From NCBI RefSeq assembly GCF_006439025.1, contig NZ_RCYZ01000006.1, positions 1-64,000 on the forward strand: a stretch of DNA of 64,000 nucleotides. Direction: 5' to 3'. Below the pieces are notes generated by a model. That model made no database searches, had not been told where the DNA came from, and worked only from the letters and a program-made list of their open reading frames with translations. Made by a program: the position numbers and the translations under genes. The DNA comes from Hymenobacter nivis (GTDB taxonomy: Bacteria; Bacteroidota; Bacteroidia; Cytophagales; Hymenobacteraceae). Positions 12,379 to 19,844 of the stretch are shown one piece after another; the first letter of the stretch is position 1, and every line of letters begins with the position of its first letter.

Positions 12379-13500
12379 ATGCTTTCCGAACCCACTTACC
12401 TGGCCGCCCGCATGGTGGCCCCCGCCCTCGAAAACCACTTTTTGCAGCACCTGGCGGCGGCCCGCCAGCTGGGGGCCGAGCTAGGCGAGGTGCCGCCAGC
12501 TGGCCTCATGGAGGTGGTGATTGACGTGGCGTTCTGGGCCAGCCTGCGGCGCGAAGAGGGCCGGCCGCCGCGCATCTCGCTGGCGCTGCTGCCTCCTACC
12601 GACGCTGCGGGGCCCCTGGTGTTTGGGCACCGGCCGCGGCTTACGCCCCAGGCTCTCATTAAGTTGGCCCCGGCCGTGGAGCATCCTGGCGTGCACTTGG
12701 GCGTGTGGCACGACGACGACGGCCTGTACCTGTGGGGGGCCGCCACGCGCATCCCGCCGGTGTGCTTCGTGGTGGAAGTGGTGGAGCCGGGCCTGCTGGT
12801 GGTGAAGCACCGCCGGGCCGACGGTTTCGGCAAGTTTGTGAACGTGGCCGTGCTGAGCGGCGACCAGGTGCGCATCGTGGACGAAGAAAACCTGGGCTTG
12901 GACGAGTACCCGGAGCTGCGGGCGTCGCTGCCCAGCATCCCGGCCCCGGTGGGCGCCACCACCATCGACGTGCTGGTGGAGCTGGCTTCGGCCATGCGGG
13001 CCCACGGCCGCGGCGGCCTGGTGCTGGTGGTGCCGCCCGGCTCGGCGCGCTGGGAAGGCTCGGTGGTGCAGCCCTTGAGCTACCCGGTGCTGCCGGCCTA
13101 CCCGGGCATTACGGCCGCGCTGGCCCAGGCCGGCCCCGAGGGCCCCGAGGCCACGCTGCGGGCCATCGAAATCGTGGGCGGCTTCACGGCCGTCGATGGG
13201 GCCACCGTCATCAGCCAGGACTACGAATTGCTGGCCTTCGGTGCCAAGGTGACGCGCGCCGCCCACAGCCGGCCCGTCGAGCACCTCATCGTGACCGAGC
13301 CCGTGCTGGGCAGCACCGCCCTGCGCACCCACCCGGCCCAGAACGGCGGCACGCGCCACCTGGCCGCCGCCCAGTTTGTGCACGACCAGCGCGACGCCTT
13401 GGCGCTGGTGGCCTCCCAGGACGGCAACTTCACCGTGTTCGTGTGGTCTGAAGGCCTCCAGCAGGTGCACGCCCACCGCATCGACGTGCTGCTGCTGTGA
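12379..13500 (+). CDS. Diadenylate-cyclase-like protein (DACNV sensor + DAC)
   Basis: A 373-residue two-domain protein. The N-terminal part (about 1-260, with the stretch VIDVAFWASLRREEGRPPRI) resembles the predicted sensor domain called DACNV. The last 105 residues match the DisA/CdaA-type DAC domain that condenses two ATP to cyclic di-AMP: VDGATVIS holds the DGA motif (about 273-275) and GGTRHLAAAQF the second catalytic motif (about 324-330). In characterised cyclases the latter reads RHR; here it is RHL. The in-frame ATG at 12343 is possible, but 12379 gives the better N-terminus. It converges on the BioF-like gene. Activity is probable but not proven by sequence. Confidence 0.8.
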   Translation: MLSEPTYLAARMVAPALENHFLQHLAAARQLGAELGEVPPAGLMEVVIDVAFWASLRREEGRPPRISLALLPPTDAAGPLVFGHRPRLTPQALIKLAPAVEHPGVHLGVWHDDDGLYLWGAATRIPPVCFVVEVVEPGLLVVKHRRADGFGKFVNVAVLSGDQVRIVDEENLGLDEYPELRASLPSIPAPVGATTIDVLVELASAMRAHGRGGLVLVVPPGSARWEGSVVQPLSYPVLPAYPGITAALAQAGPEGPEATLRAIEIVGGFTAVDGATVISQDYELLAFGAKVTRAAHSRPVEHLIVTEPVLGSTALRTHPAQNGGTRHLAAAQFVHDQRDALALVASQDGNFTVFVWSEGLQQVHAHRIDVLLL

Positions 13501-13517
13501 GCCGGCCCGCTGGGCCC

Positions 13518-14591
13518 CTAGCGCGCCGCGGCAAAAGCCTGGCAGGCGGCGGCCACCTGCGCCACGTCGGCCGGGGTGTGCAGGGCGTTGAGGACCACGC
13601 GGGTAATGCAGGCATCGGCCGGGGTAGGGTAGGCAAAGCTGGAAACCACGATGCTGCGCGCTTCCAAAAAAGGGGCTAGTGCGTTGGCCTCGGTGTAGAA
13701 TACCGGGAAGCCTGGCTGGTGGCGAAACAAGCCCAGGGGCCCCACGGCGGCGGCAAACTGCGCCACCCGGGCCCCCAGCCGCTGCCGCGCCTCGGCGTAC
13801 AGCCCCGCCTTTTCGGCCGCCAAAAACGCCCACAAGTAGGCCGGCACCGCCGGCGAGCTGGCCCCAAAAAAGGCAGAGCCCCGCAGCTGGGCAATGAACG
13901 CCGCATCGGCCAGCACCGCGCCGGCTGGCACCCCCAGCGCCTTGCCCAACGAGCTGACCACCACCAGCCGCACATGCGGCGGCAACCGCGGCAGGCGCGT
14001 GGCGATGCCGGCCCCGCCGCGCCCGGTCAGGCCCAGGCCGTGCGAGTCGTCGAGCAGCAGCGTCACGGGGCGGTCGGAGGGCAGGTGGGCGGCCCAGGCA
14101 AAATTGTAGGGTTCCAGCCGCAGCGGGTCGAGCGAGTTGCTGACGATAACCACCGGGCCCGGCACTTCGGCGGCCAGGCGGGCCAGTAGGTGCACGGCCC
14201 ACGCGGTGTGGGGCCCCGGGGGCACCGGCGCGGCCTGGCCCGCCAGCCAGGCCGCCGGGTGGGTGCCGGGCGCATACTCGAAGCGGCCGGCGCCGGCCAG
14301 GGCAGCCACTGCCATTTGCCCCGCCAGGTAGCCCGACGATACCGTGAGGGCCCCCGCCGTGCCCGCCCAGGCGGCCAGGTGCGCCTCGGCTTCGGCAAAG
14401 ATTTGCAGCTGGATGCCCGACCCGCGCGAGCTGGAATAGTTGGTGCCGTAGCGGGCCAGCCCCTCGGCCAGCAGGGCGGCGAAGGCGGGGCTGCGGGCCA
14501 CGCCCAGGTAGCCGGTGCCGCTGCAAAACAGGTACTCGCGGCCCGCGGCCGTGCGCAGGGTGCGGCCGGGCAAGTGGTCAGTGTCGAACAT
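13518..14591 (-). CDS. BioF-like PLP-dependent acyltransferase
   Basis: A 357-residue member of the alpha-oxoamine synthase family (8-amino-7-oxononanoate synthase, 2-amino-3-ketobutyrate CoA ligase). These enzymes decarboxylatively condense an amino acid with an acyl-CoA or acyl-ACP using pyridoxal phosphate. Visible features are the N-terminal GTGYLGVARSP, SSSRGSGIQ, the PLP-contacting DDSHGLGLTGRGG and the Schiff-base lysine in SSLGKALGVPAG. It is slightly shorter than typical BioF (about 380-390), and no other biotin gene is adjacent, so the substrate stays open. A CACCTTTG element (14602-14609, minus strand), one base off the -7 consensus, ends 10 bases before the ATG. Confidence 0.82.
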   Translation of the reverse strand: MFDTDHLPGRTLRTAAGREYLFCSGTGYLGVARSPAFAALLAEGLARYGTNYSSSRGSGIQLQIFAEAEAHLAAWAGTAGALTVSSGYLAGQMAVAALAGAGRFEYAPGTHPAAWLAGQAAPVPPGPHTAWAVHLLARLAAEVPGPVVIVSNSLDPLRLEPYNFAWAAHLPSDRPVTLLLDDSHGLGLTGRGGAGIATRLPRLPPHVRLVVVSSLGKALGVPAGAVLADAAFIAQLRGSAFFGASSPAVPAYLWAFLAAEKAGLYAEARQRLGARVAQFAAAVGPLGLFRHQPGFPVFYTEANALAPFLEARSIVVSSFAYPTPADACITRVVLNALHTPADVAQVAAACQAFAAAR

Positions 14592-14671
14592 GGCGCGGCG
14601 GCAAAGGTGGCTGGCAAGTTAGGTGGGGCCCTGGCTGCCAACCAAACCTGAGCCCCGGCGTAAGCCCGGGT

Positions 14672-15112
14672 ATGCGCGTCATCCTTCGTACTGCTGTGGG
14701 CCAGGGCCCTGCCCAGGTAATGGCGGGCTTCACCCGCGAGCTGTTTTTGGCGCTGGCCCCGCCGTTTCCGAAGCTGAAGCTGGTGCGCTACGACGGCAGC
14801 CGCACCGGCGACGTGGTGGAAATTGAGCTGAACACGGGCATCAAAAAGCTGCCCTGGACGTCCCTCATCACCGACGACGGCGTGCGGCCCGACGGCACCC
14901 ACTACTTCGTGGACGAGGGCCAGCGGCTGCCCCCGCCGCTGCGCTACTGGAAGCATCGCCACCTTATCGAGCCGGGGCCCCGGGGCGGCAGCATCATTGT
15001 GGACAACCTGGAGTACCGCACCGCTTTTAGGGCCCTGGACGTGCTGATTTACCCGGCCATGTGGGCGCAGTTTGCCTGGCGCAAGCCCATTTACCGGCGC
15101 TGGTTCCGGTAG
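14672..15112 (+). CDS. SRPBCC-type ligand-binding protein
   Basis: A 146-residue cytoplasmic protein that fits the small SRPBCC (START-like) family common in Cytophagales. The cues are the N-terminal RTAVGQGPAQVMAGFTREL, a central beta-rich part containing GDVVEIELNTG, and a terminal helix LDVLIYPAMWAQFAWRKPIY. Such folds bind hydrophobic ligands; the ligand is unknown. It is divergent from the BioF-like gene (80 bases between starts) and lies 19 bases before the rlmI start codon. A fresh promoter lies between it and rlmI. Confidence 0.65.
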   Translation: MRVILRTAVGQGPAQVMAGFTRELFLALAPPFPKLKLVRYDGSRTGDVVEIELNTGIKKLPWTSLITDDGVRPDGTHYFVDEGQRLPPPLRYWKHRHLIEPGPRGGSIIVDNLEYRTAFRALDVLIYPAMWAQFAWRKPIYRRWFR

Positions 15113-15116
15113 GGCG

Positions 15117-15124
15117 TACCTTTG
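15117..15124 (+). promoter_or_regulatory. -7 element for rlmI
   Basis: TACCTTTG begins 4 bases after the upstream stop codon and ends 7 bases before the rlmI ATG, again predicting a transcript with almost no leader. Confidence 0.6.
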
Positions 15125-15131
15125 CGGGCCT

Positions 15132-16340
15132 ATGAGCTACCCGACTTCGCCCGCCACCCTCGTCCTCAAAAACGGAAAAGACCACTCCTTGCGCCGCCGC
15201 CACCCCTGGGTTTTCTCGGGGGCCATTGCCCGCCTCAAGGGCGAGGCGGGCGAAGGCGACGCCGTGCGCGTGGAAGCTGCCGACGGCGAGCTGCTGGGCG
15301 TGGGCCACTTTTCGGGCGGCGGCTCCATCGCCGTGCGCATGCTCGATTTCGGTGCCGAAGCTGAGTTGCCGACGCCCGATTTCTGGGTGCGGAAGCTGGG
15401 CAATGCTTACCAGTTGCGCCAGCGCCTGGCCCTCACCGGCGCGGCCGATACCAACGTGTTCCGCCTAGTGCACGCCGAGGGCGACGGCCTGCCCGGCCTC
15501 ATCATCGACGTGTACGGCGACGTGGCCGTGGTGCAGGCGCACAGCGTGGGTATGTACCGTGCTCGCCCCGAAATTGCTGATGCCCTGCGCGTTGTGTTCG
15601 GCGATAAGCTGCGCGCCATCTTCGATAAAAGCGCCGAAACCGTGCCCGGCAACGCCGTGCCGGATGCGAAAAACGGCTACCTGTTCGGCGAAAGCACCGG
15701 CACCGAGCACCTCGTGACCGAGAACGGCCACCAGTTTGCCATCGATTGGGAGACGGGCCAAAAAACTGGCTTTTTCATCGACCAGCGCGACAACCGGGCC
15801 CTGCTGGCGCGCTACGCCGCCGGCCGCCGCGTGCTGAACACGTTCTGTTACACGGGTGGCTTCTCGGTGTACGCGCTGGCCGCCGGGGCTGAGGTGGTGC
15901 ACTCCGTCGATTCGAGCAAGAAAGCCATTGCCCTCACCGAGCGCAACGCCGCCTTGGCGCCCCACGCCGACCGACACGCCGCCTACGCCGACGACGTGCT
16001 TGGCTTCCTCAAAAACCACCCCGCCGAGTACGACCTGCTCGTGCTCGACCCGCCCGCTTTCGCCAAGCATATGGGGGCCCGGCACGCCGCCCTCATGGGC
16101 TACAAGCGCCTCAACGCCTCGGGCATTGCGCACCTGGCGCCGGGCGGGTTGCTCTTCACGTTCAGCTGCTCGCAAGTGGTTAGCCCCGAGCTGTTTGAGG
16201 GCGCTGTGCTGGCCGCTGCCATTGAGGCCGGCCGCCCCGCCCGCATCCTGCACCGCCTCACCCAGCCCGCCGACCACCCCGTGAGCCTCTTCCACCCCGA
16301 AGGCGCGTACCTGAAAGGACTGGTGCTGGCCGTAGAATAG
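15132..16340 (+). CDS. rlmI: 23S rRNA m5C1962-type methyltransferase RlmI
   Basis: A 402-residue protein of the RlmI family, which methylates a cytosine of 23S rRNA (C1962 in E. coli numbering). An N-terminal PUA-type RNA-binding domain (KDHSLRRRHPWVFSGAI, about 15-32) leads into a central linker. The class I methyltransferase domain follows, with NTFCYTGGFSVYAL (motif I, about 236-250), an acidic SAM-binding residue in VDSSKKAI, the catalytic-loop signature LDPPAFAKH and FSCSQ. Length agrees with the family (about 396). The start at 15132 follows a -7 element closely; an earlier in-frame ATG at 15072 would overlap the previous gene. Confidence 0.93.
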   Translation: MSYPTSPATLVLKNGKDHSLRRRHPWVFSGAIARLKGEAGEGDAVRVEAADGELLGVGHFSGGGSIAVRMLDFGAEAELPTPDFWVRKLGNAYQLRQRLALTGAADTNVFRLVHAEGDGLPGLIIDVYGDVAVVQAHSVGMYRARPEIADALRVVFGDKLRAIFDKSAETVPGNAVPDAKNGYLFGESTGTEHLVTENGHQFAIDWETGQKTGFFIDQRDNRALLARYAAGRRVLNTFCYTGGFSVYALAAGAEVVHSVDSSKKAIALTERNAALAPHADRHAAYADDVLGFLKNHPAEYDLLVLDPPAFAKHMGARHAALMGYKRLNASGIAHLAPGGLLFTFSCSQVVSPELFEGAVLAAAIEAGRPARILHRLTQPADHPVSLFHPEGAYLKGLVLAVE

Positions 16341-16377
16341 CCGAATGAAACGGAGCGACCCGCGGGCCGCGCAACAA

Positions 16378-16431
16378 AACCCAGGGCCCTCGCTCTTCGC
16401 ACTCAGCGAGAGCAGAGGGCCCTGGTTTTTT
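16378..16431. terminator. Bidirectional terminator rlmI / thioesterase
   Basis: A long perfect-type hairpin, CCAGGGCCCTCGCTCTTCGC against GCGAGAGCAGAGGGCCCTGG (small offset in the middle), is flanked by AAA on the left and TTTTTT on the right. It serves the convergent rlmI and thioesterase genes; the stop codon of the latter overlaps its edge. Confidence 0.85.
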
Positions 16432-16846
16432 ACAGCGCCGCCACCACCGGCCGGATGGGGGTGGGGCGGCGGTTGTCGTCCACGGCGACGAAGGTGAACG
16501 AGCCGGTGACGGCCAGCAGGCGCTCCTCGGAATACATCTGCTCGACGTAGAGCTCGACGCGCACTTGCAGGCTAGTATTGCCCACGCGCACCACGTTGCC
16601 GATGAGCTCGACCAGCGTGCCGCCGGGAATGGGGTGGGTGAAATCGACCCGGTCGGACGAAACGGTGACCATTTTGAGGCGCGAGAAGCGGGTGGCCGTT
16701 ATAAAGGCCACTTCGTCCATCATATGCAGCGTGGCTCCGCCAAAGAGCGTGTCGTAGTGATTGGTGGTGCCGGGGAAAACGGCTTTGAAGATGCGCGTTT
16801 CGGCGCGGGCAATCTGGTCGGCGAGGGCTTGCATGAAGCTGAGCAT
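16430..16846 (-). CDS. Acyl-CoA thioesterase (hotdog fold, YciA-like)
   Basis: A 138-residue hotdog-fold protein that hydrolyses acyl-CoA thioesters. Family marks are the N-terminal FPGTTNHYDTLFGGATLHMM (about residues 22-41), where the Asn and Asp lie in the active-site loop of the BFIT/YciA group, followed by DEVAFITATRFS, and VSSDRVDFTHPI with VRVGNTSLQVRVELY in the second half. The ATG at 16846 (MLSFMQALADQ) is chosen; a longer reading frame to 16990 would add only low-complexity Gly/Pro/Arg. It is unusual that a cobalamin riboswitch lies upstream in the same orientation, although about 170 bases separate the two. Confidence 0.88.
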   Translation of the reverse strand: MLSFMQALADQIARAETRIFKAVFPGTTNHYDTLFGGATLHMMDEVAFITATRFSRLKMVTVSSDRVDFTHPIPGGTLVELIGNVVRVGNTSLQVRVELYVEQMYSEERLLAVTGSFTFVAVDDNRRPTPIRPVVAAL

Positions 16847-17018
16847 GAGGTGGAAAAGCGGCGGGCGCTGGCCCGTTTTCTTGCTTCCTTGCCCAGTGGT
16901 GCGCGTGCCCAGGCGCGGCCGCGCCGGCCCCGGCTGCCGGGGTGCGGAAGCCGGCGTGCCGGCGGTGCCAAACCTGATGCGGGGCCCCAAAACGCGAGGG
17001 AAGCATCAAATGGCGGCC

Positions 17019-17190
17019 GGCAGGTCTCCTGACTTTGTGCCGCCGGCGCCCTTCCTTCTCAGCCGCCCGGGGGCTGGCCAATGGAAAACTAGGGGCCCCG
17101 GCCGGGGTGGCACTTACAGTAGCGCGTCTGTTCGGGAGTTGCACCCGATTCCCTTTTCATTCCGGCCCGAAGGCCCGAAACCGGCCGCTG
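17019..17190 (-). promoter_or_regulatory. Cobalamin (B12) riboswitch
   Basis: Read on the minus strand from 17190, the sequence shows the adenosylcobalamin riboswitch signatures in order: ATGAAAAGGGAATCGGGTGC, GCGCTACTGTAAGTGCC, a variable GC-rich stem, GAGAAGGAAGGGCGCC, and the B12-box end AAGTCAGGAGACCTGCC (17019-17035). The switch would normally lower expression of the gene below it when cobalamin is plentiful, through transcription or translation. The next frame downstream is the acyl-CoA thioesterase at 16846; the DNA between shows no recognisable B12 transport or synthesis gene. The 5' border is approximate. It is divergent from the carotenoid desaturase. Confidence 0.9.
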
Positions 17191-17295
17191 GTTGATTTAG
17201 AAAAATCGAAGCAGCGGTAACCTGCCGCGAAGGTAACCCGCATTTTCAGGCCCGGGGCCCAAACTTTTACCCCCGGGCCCGCGGTTGGCAAGGCA

Positions 17296-18792
17296 GTGAA
17301 GACACAACAGAAAAACCGAGCGCCCGTGCGGCAGCCCGTGGCCGTGATTGGCGCGGGGGTGGCGGGGCTAGCCGCGGCCGCACGCCTGGCCGTGGCGGGG
17401 CACGCCGTCACGGTGTTCGAGGCGGGGCCCTCGTTTGGCGGCAAAATGCACCAGTTTGAGCTGCCCGGCGGCTACCGCTTCGACGCGGGCCCCTCGCTCT
17501 TCACCCTGCCGCAGCTGGTGGACGACGTGTTCCGCCTGGCCCACCGCGCGCCGGCCGATTACTTCCGCTACGAGCGACTAGACCCGATTACCAACTACTT
17601 CTTCGCCGACGGCACGCGCCTGGCGGCCTGGGCCGAAGCGGGCCAGTTTGCCGCCGAGGTGGAGGAGAAGCTGGGGGCCCCGGCGGCGGCCGTCACGCAG
17701 TTTCTGGCGCGCAGCGGCCGGGCGTACGACGCCACGGCGGGCACGTTTTTACACAAGTCGCTGCACAAGGCGGGCACCTACTTCAGCCCCGAAACGCTGA
17801 AGGCCGTGGGGGCCCTGCCGGCGCTGGGCCTGCTTGGCACCATGCACCAGCGCCACGCCAAGGCCTTCGCCGACCCGCGCCTGGTGCAGCTCTTCGACCG
17901 CTACGCCACCTACAACGGCTCCGACCCCTACCAAGCCCCCGCCACGCTGAGCATGATTCCGCACCTCGAGCACGGCATCGGCGCGTTTTACCCGGTGGGC
18001 GGCATCTACGCCATTGCCGAAAGCCTGCACCGCTTGGCTGAGGAATTTGGGGTAAAATTTCGGTTCAACGAGCCGGTGGAGGAAATTCTCGTGGCCGACA
18101 AGCACGTCACGGGCCTGCGCACGGCGCAGGACGTGTACGATTTCGGCCAGGTGGTGAGCAACATGGACGTGGTGCCCACCTACCGCCGCCTGCTGCCCAC
18201 CCAGCCCGCGCCCGAGCGCACGCTGGCCCAGCCGCGCTCCTCCTCGGCGCTGATTTTCTACTGGGGTATCGCCCGGGAGTTTCCCGAGCTGGACTTGCAC
18301 AACATCTTCTTTTCCAGCGATTACCAGCAGGAATTTAAGGCCATTTTCGAAGGCAAAACCGTGGGCGACGACGTGACGGTGTACGTCAACGTCACATCCA
18401 AAAAGACGCCTGCCGACGCCCCGGCCGGCCACGAAAACTGGTTTGTGATGGTGAATGTGCCCCACGACGAAGGCCAGGACTGGGACGCCCTCACCCAAAA
18501 AACGCGCCGCCTCGTGCTCACTCGCTTGTCGGGGGCCCTGGGCGTGGCCATCGAGCCGCTCATAAAAGCCGAAAAAATTTGGACGCCGCCCGGCATTGCC
18601 GCCGACACGTCGTCGTTCGGCGGAGCCCTGTACGGCAGCTCCAGCAACAACCCGCTGGCGGCCTTCCTGCGCCACCCCAACTTCTCGGGCCGCCTCAGCG
18701 GCCTGTACTTCTGCGGCGGCTCGGTGCACCCCGGCGGCGGCATCCCGCTGTGCCTGCTCTCGGCCAAAATTGTGGCGGAGCTGATCGGCTGA
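17296..18792 (+). CDS. crtD: Carotenoid desaturase, CrtD-like
   Basis: A 498-residue FAD-dependent amine-oxidase-fold protein of the phytoene desaturase family. The dinucleotide-binding motif VIGAGVAGLAAAARLA is at about 17-32. It is followed by FEAGPSFGGKMHQFELPGGY and DAGPSLFTLP, and the C-terminal FAD motif reads GLYFCGGSVHPGGGIPLCLL. The pattern GGK plus FDAGPSLFT fits the Bacteroidota 1-hydroxycarotenoid 3,4-desaturases (CrtD) better than lycopene-forming CrtI; that assignment is from memory of the families. No other carotenoid gene is near. The start is a GTG at 17296. Pigments of this pathway give Hymenobacter its red colour. Confidence 0.78.
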   Translation: MKTQQKNRAPVRQPVAVIGAGVAGLAAAARLAVAGHAVTVFEAGPSFGGKMHQFELPGGYRFDAGPSLFTLPQLVDDVFRLAHRAPADYFRYERLDPITNYFFADGTRLAAWAEAGQFAAEVEEKLGAPAAAVTQFLARSGRAYDATAGTFLHKSLHKAGTYFSPETLKAVGALPALGLLGTMHQRHAKAFADPRLVQLFDRYATYNGSDPYQAPATLSMIPHLEHGIGAFYPVGGIYAIAESLHRLAEEFGVKFRFNEPVEEILVADKHVTGLRTAQDVYDFGQVVSNMDVVPTYRRLLPTQPAPERTLAQPRSSSALIFYWGIAREFPELDLHNIFFSSDYQQEFKAIFEGKTVGDDVTVYVNVTSKKTPADAPAGHENWFVMVNVPHDEGQDWDALTQKTRRLVLTRLSGALGVAIEPLIKAEKIWTPPGIAADTSSFGGALYGSSSNNPLAAFLRHPNFSGRLSGLYFCGGSVHPGGGIPLCLLSAKIVAELIG

Positions 18793-18833
18793 GGTTCCGA
18801 CGGTTAGGTAAAACACAAAGGGTTATTCAACAC

Positions 18834-18873
18834 AAAAGGGGCCCCGCGCTACGTAGCGCGGGGCCCCTTTTTC
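18834..18873. terminator. Bidirectional terminator after crtD
   Basis: A 38-base perfect palindrome (18834-18871) has AAAAGGGGCCCCGCGCTAC as its left arm and ends in a T run. It lies between the convergent crtD and a small leftward gene and can act in both directions. Confidence 0.88.
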
Positions 18874-18890
18874 GCTTTTAAGCCGCAACA

Positions 18891-19097
18891 TTAGTCGTAG
18901 GCCGGCTTATCAATGTTGGGTTTGTCGTGGCCGCGGTTGGGGTGGGTGATGCCGGCGTCCAGGGCATCCTGTTCCAACTGGTCTTCCTTGGCTTCGCTGA
19001 AATCATCCACCGGCAGCGCGTCGGCCTTGTGGTGGCCTTCGAGGTTACGCTTGTCGGGGTTCTCGCTGTCCTTCTGGTTGTTGTGGTGGGTAGGCAT
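18891..19097 (-). CDS. Small hydrophilic hypothetical protein
   Basis: A 68-residue protein, very polar, rich in Asp, Asn, His and Lys (MPTHHNNQKDSENPDKRN and so on), with no membrane segment, signal peptide or cysteine. It is probably disordered. Its composition resembles the next leftward gene (19218-19736), and both read like small stress-related hydrophilins, but no function can be given. It is kept because it sits tidily between a terminator and an intergenic repeat and starts with ATG. Confidence 0.55.
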   Translation of the reverse strand: MPTHHNNQKDSENPDKRNLEGHHKADALPVDDFSEAKEDQLEQDALDAGITHPNRGHDKPNIDKPAYD

Positions 19098-19128
19098 GGC
19101 AGAAGTGAGTTAGGTGGGAGAAGTTAAT

Positions 19129-19211
19129 TGTCGGTTGTTAGTTGCTCGTTTTCAGTTAGTAATTGTCCATCAGAACGAACCAACAACTGACAACGAGCAG
19201 CTGACAACTAA
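19129..19211. repeat. Imperfect intergenic inverted repeat
   Basis: The arm beginning TTGTTAGTTGCTCGTTTTCA (19134-19159) pairs with the complement of the segment ending at about 19207 at 21 of 26 positions. It is AT-rich in a GC-rich neighbourhood and fills most of the gap between two leftward genes for polar proteins. Such variants of a TTGTTAGTTGTCAGTTGTT theme are typical repetitive spacer DNA in Cytophagales. Confidence 0.6.
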
Positions 19212-19217
19212 GAAAAG

Positions 19218-19736
19218 CTACTGGTCGATGGCCGTGTCGGAGGCGTTGAAGTCGGTCAGCTCAGCGTTGGTATCGGTGCCGGTGATGGGCTTGAGGGGCT
19301 TGGGCTCCATCTCGCCCATGCCCACGTTCGACTTGGGGTTTTCCATCTCGTCGGGGCCCTTGCGGCGGTCGTCGGCGTCGAGCTCGTCCACGGGGCCCCC
19401 GGCGTTGTGCACGGCCACCAGGTCGGGGTCGTCGTCGTAGGTGGCGCGGGCGGGCAGGTCCTGGTTGGCGCGGTCGGCGCGGCCCTCGTCGTCCGAGCGC
19501 ATGTTGTCGGCGGGGGGCGCCATGTCGTCGGCGTTCTCGTTCACGCCCAGGGCCGTCGAGCCGCCAGCCGTGTCGGAGCCGAAGCCCTGCTTGCCGTCGC
19601 GGTTGCCGAAGCCCCCGCGGGCGGCCTCGTTCTTGGGCGGGTCGGCGTTGGGAATGTGGTGGCCGGCGCGCATTTCCTCGTCGGTGGTGTCGTCGTTGAT
19701 GACGCGTATGGGGCGGTTGTTCGGGTCGACGGGCAT
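19218..19736 (-). CDS. Acidic, probably disordered hypothetical protein
   Basis: A 172-residue protein rich in Asp, Asn, Gly, Pro and Glu, with almost no hydrophobic stretches. It begins MPVDPNNRPIRVINDDTTDE and ends TDTNAELTDFNASDTAIDQ. The repeated short acidic segments (ADDMAPPADN, DDEGRADRAN, DELDADDRRK) point to an extended, soluble chain. No domain is recognised. The ATG at 19736 is the sensible start; the same frame stays open upstream for more than 1 kb, but that part is the complement of rsmI and lacks protein-like composition. It may be co-expressed with the 68-residue neighbour. Confidence 0.6.
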   Translation of the reverse strand: MPVDPNNRPIRVINDDTTDEEMRAGHHIPNADPPKNEAARGGFGNRDGKQGFGSDTAGGSTALGVNENADDMAPPADNMRSDDEGRADRANQDLPARATYDDDPDLVAVHNAGGPVDELDADDRRKGPDEMENPKSNVGMGEMEPKPLKPITGTDTNAELTDFNASDTAIDQ

Positions 19737-19832
19737 AGCGATTAGGGTTAAAGTTGAAAGCAACGGGTGGGAGTAGGGTGTACTACGGTTGGGGCCTTTG
19801 GGTTGTAGGGCCCCCAACTTGGGGCCCGCCCG

Positions 19833-19840
19833 TACCTTTG
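19833..19840 (+). promoter_or_regulatory. -7 element for rsmI
   Basis: TACCTTTG ends only 4 bases before the rsmI ATG. With the usual distance of several bases from -7 element to start point, the transcript should be leaderless. Confidence 0.65.
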
Positions 19841-19844
19841 CTTT

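Noticed and set aside
12481-14526. Long leftward open frame of about 680 codons
   Set aside because: It covers the complement of the diadenylate-cyclase-like gene and a second frame of the BioF-like gene; its translation is Gly/Arg/Pro/His rich without domain sense. High GC content makes such shadow frames common.
16847-17144. Reading frame between the riboswitch and the thioesterase
   Set aside because: The translation is Gly/Ala/Pro/Arg/His rich and enters another frame of the thioesterase; I see no domain. It could be a decayed gene but this cannot be supported.
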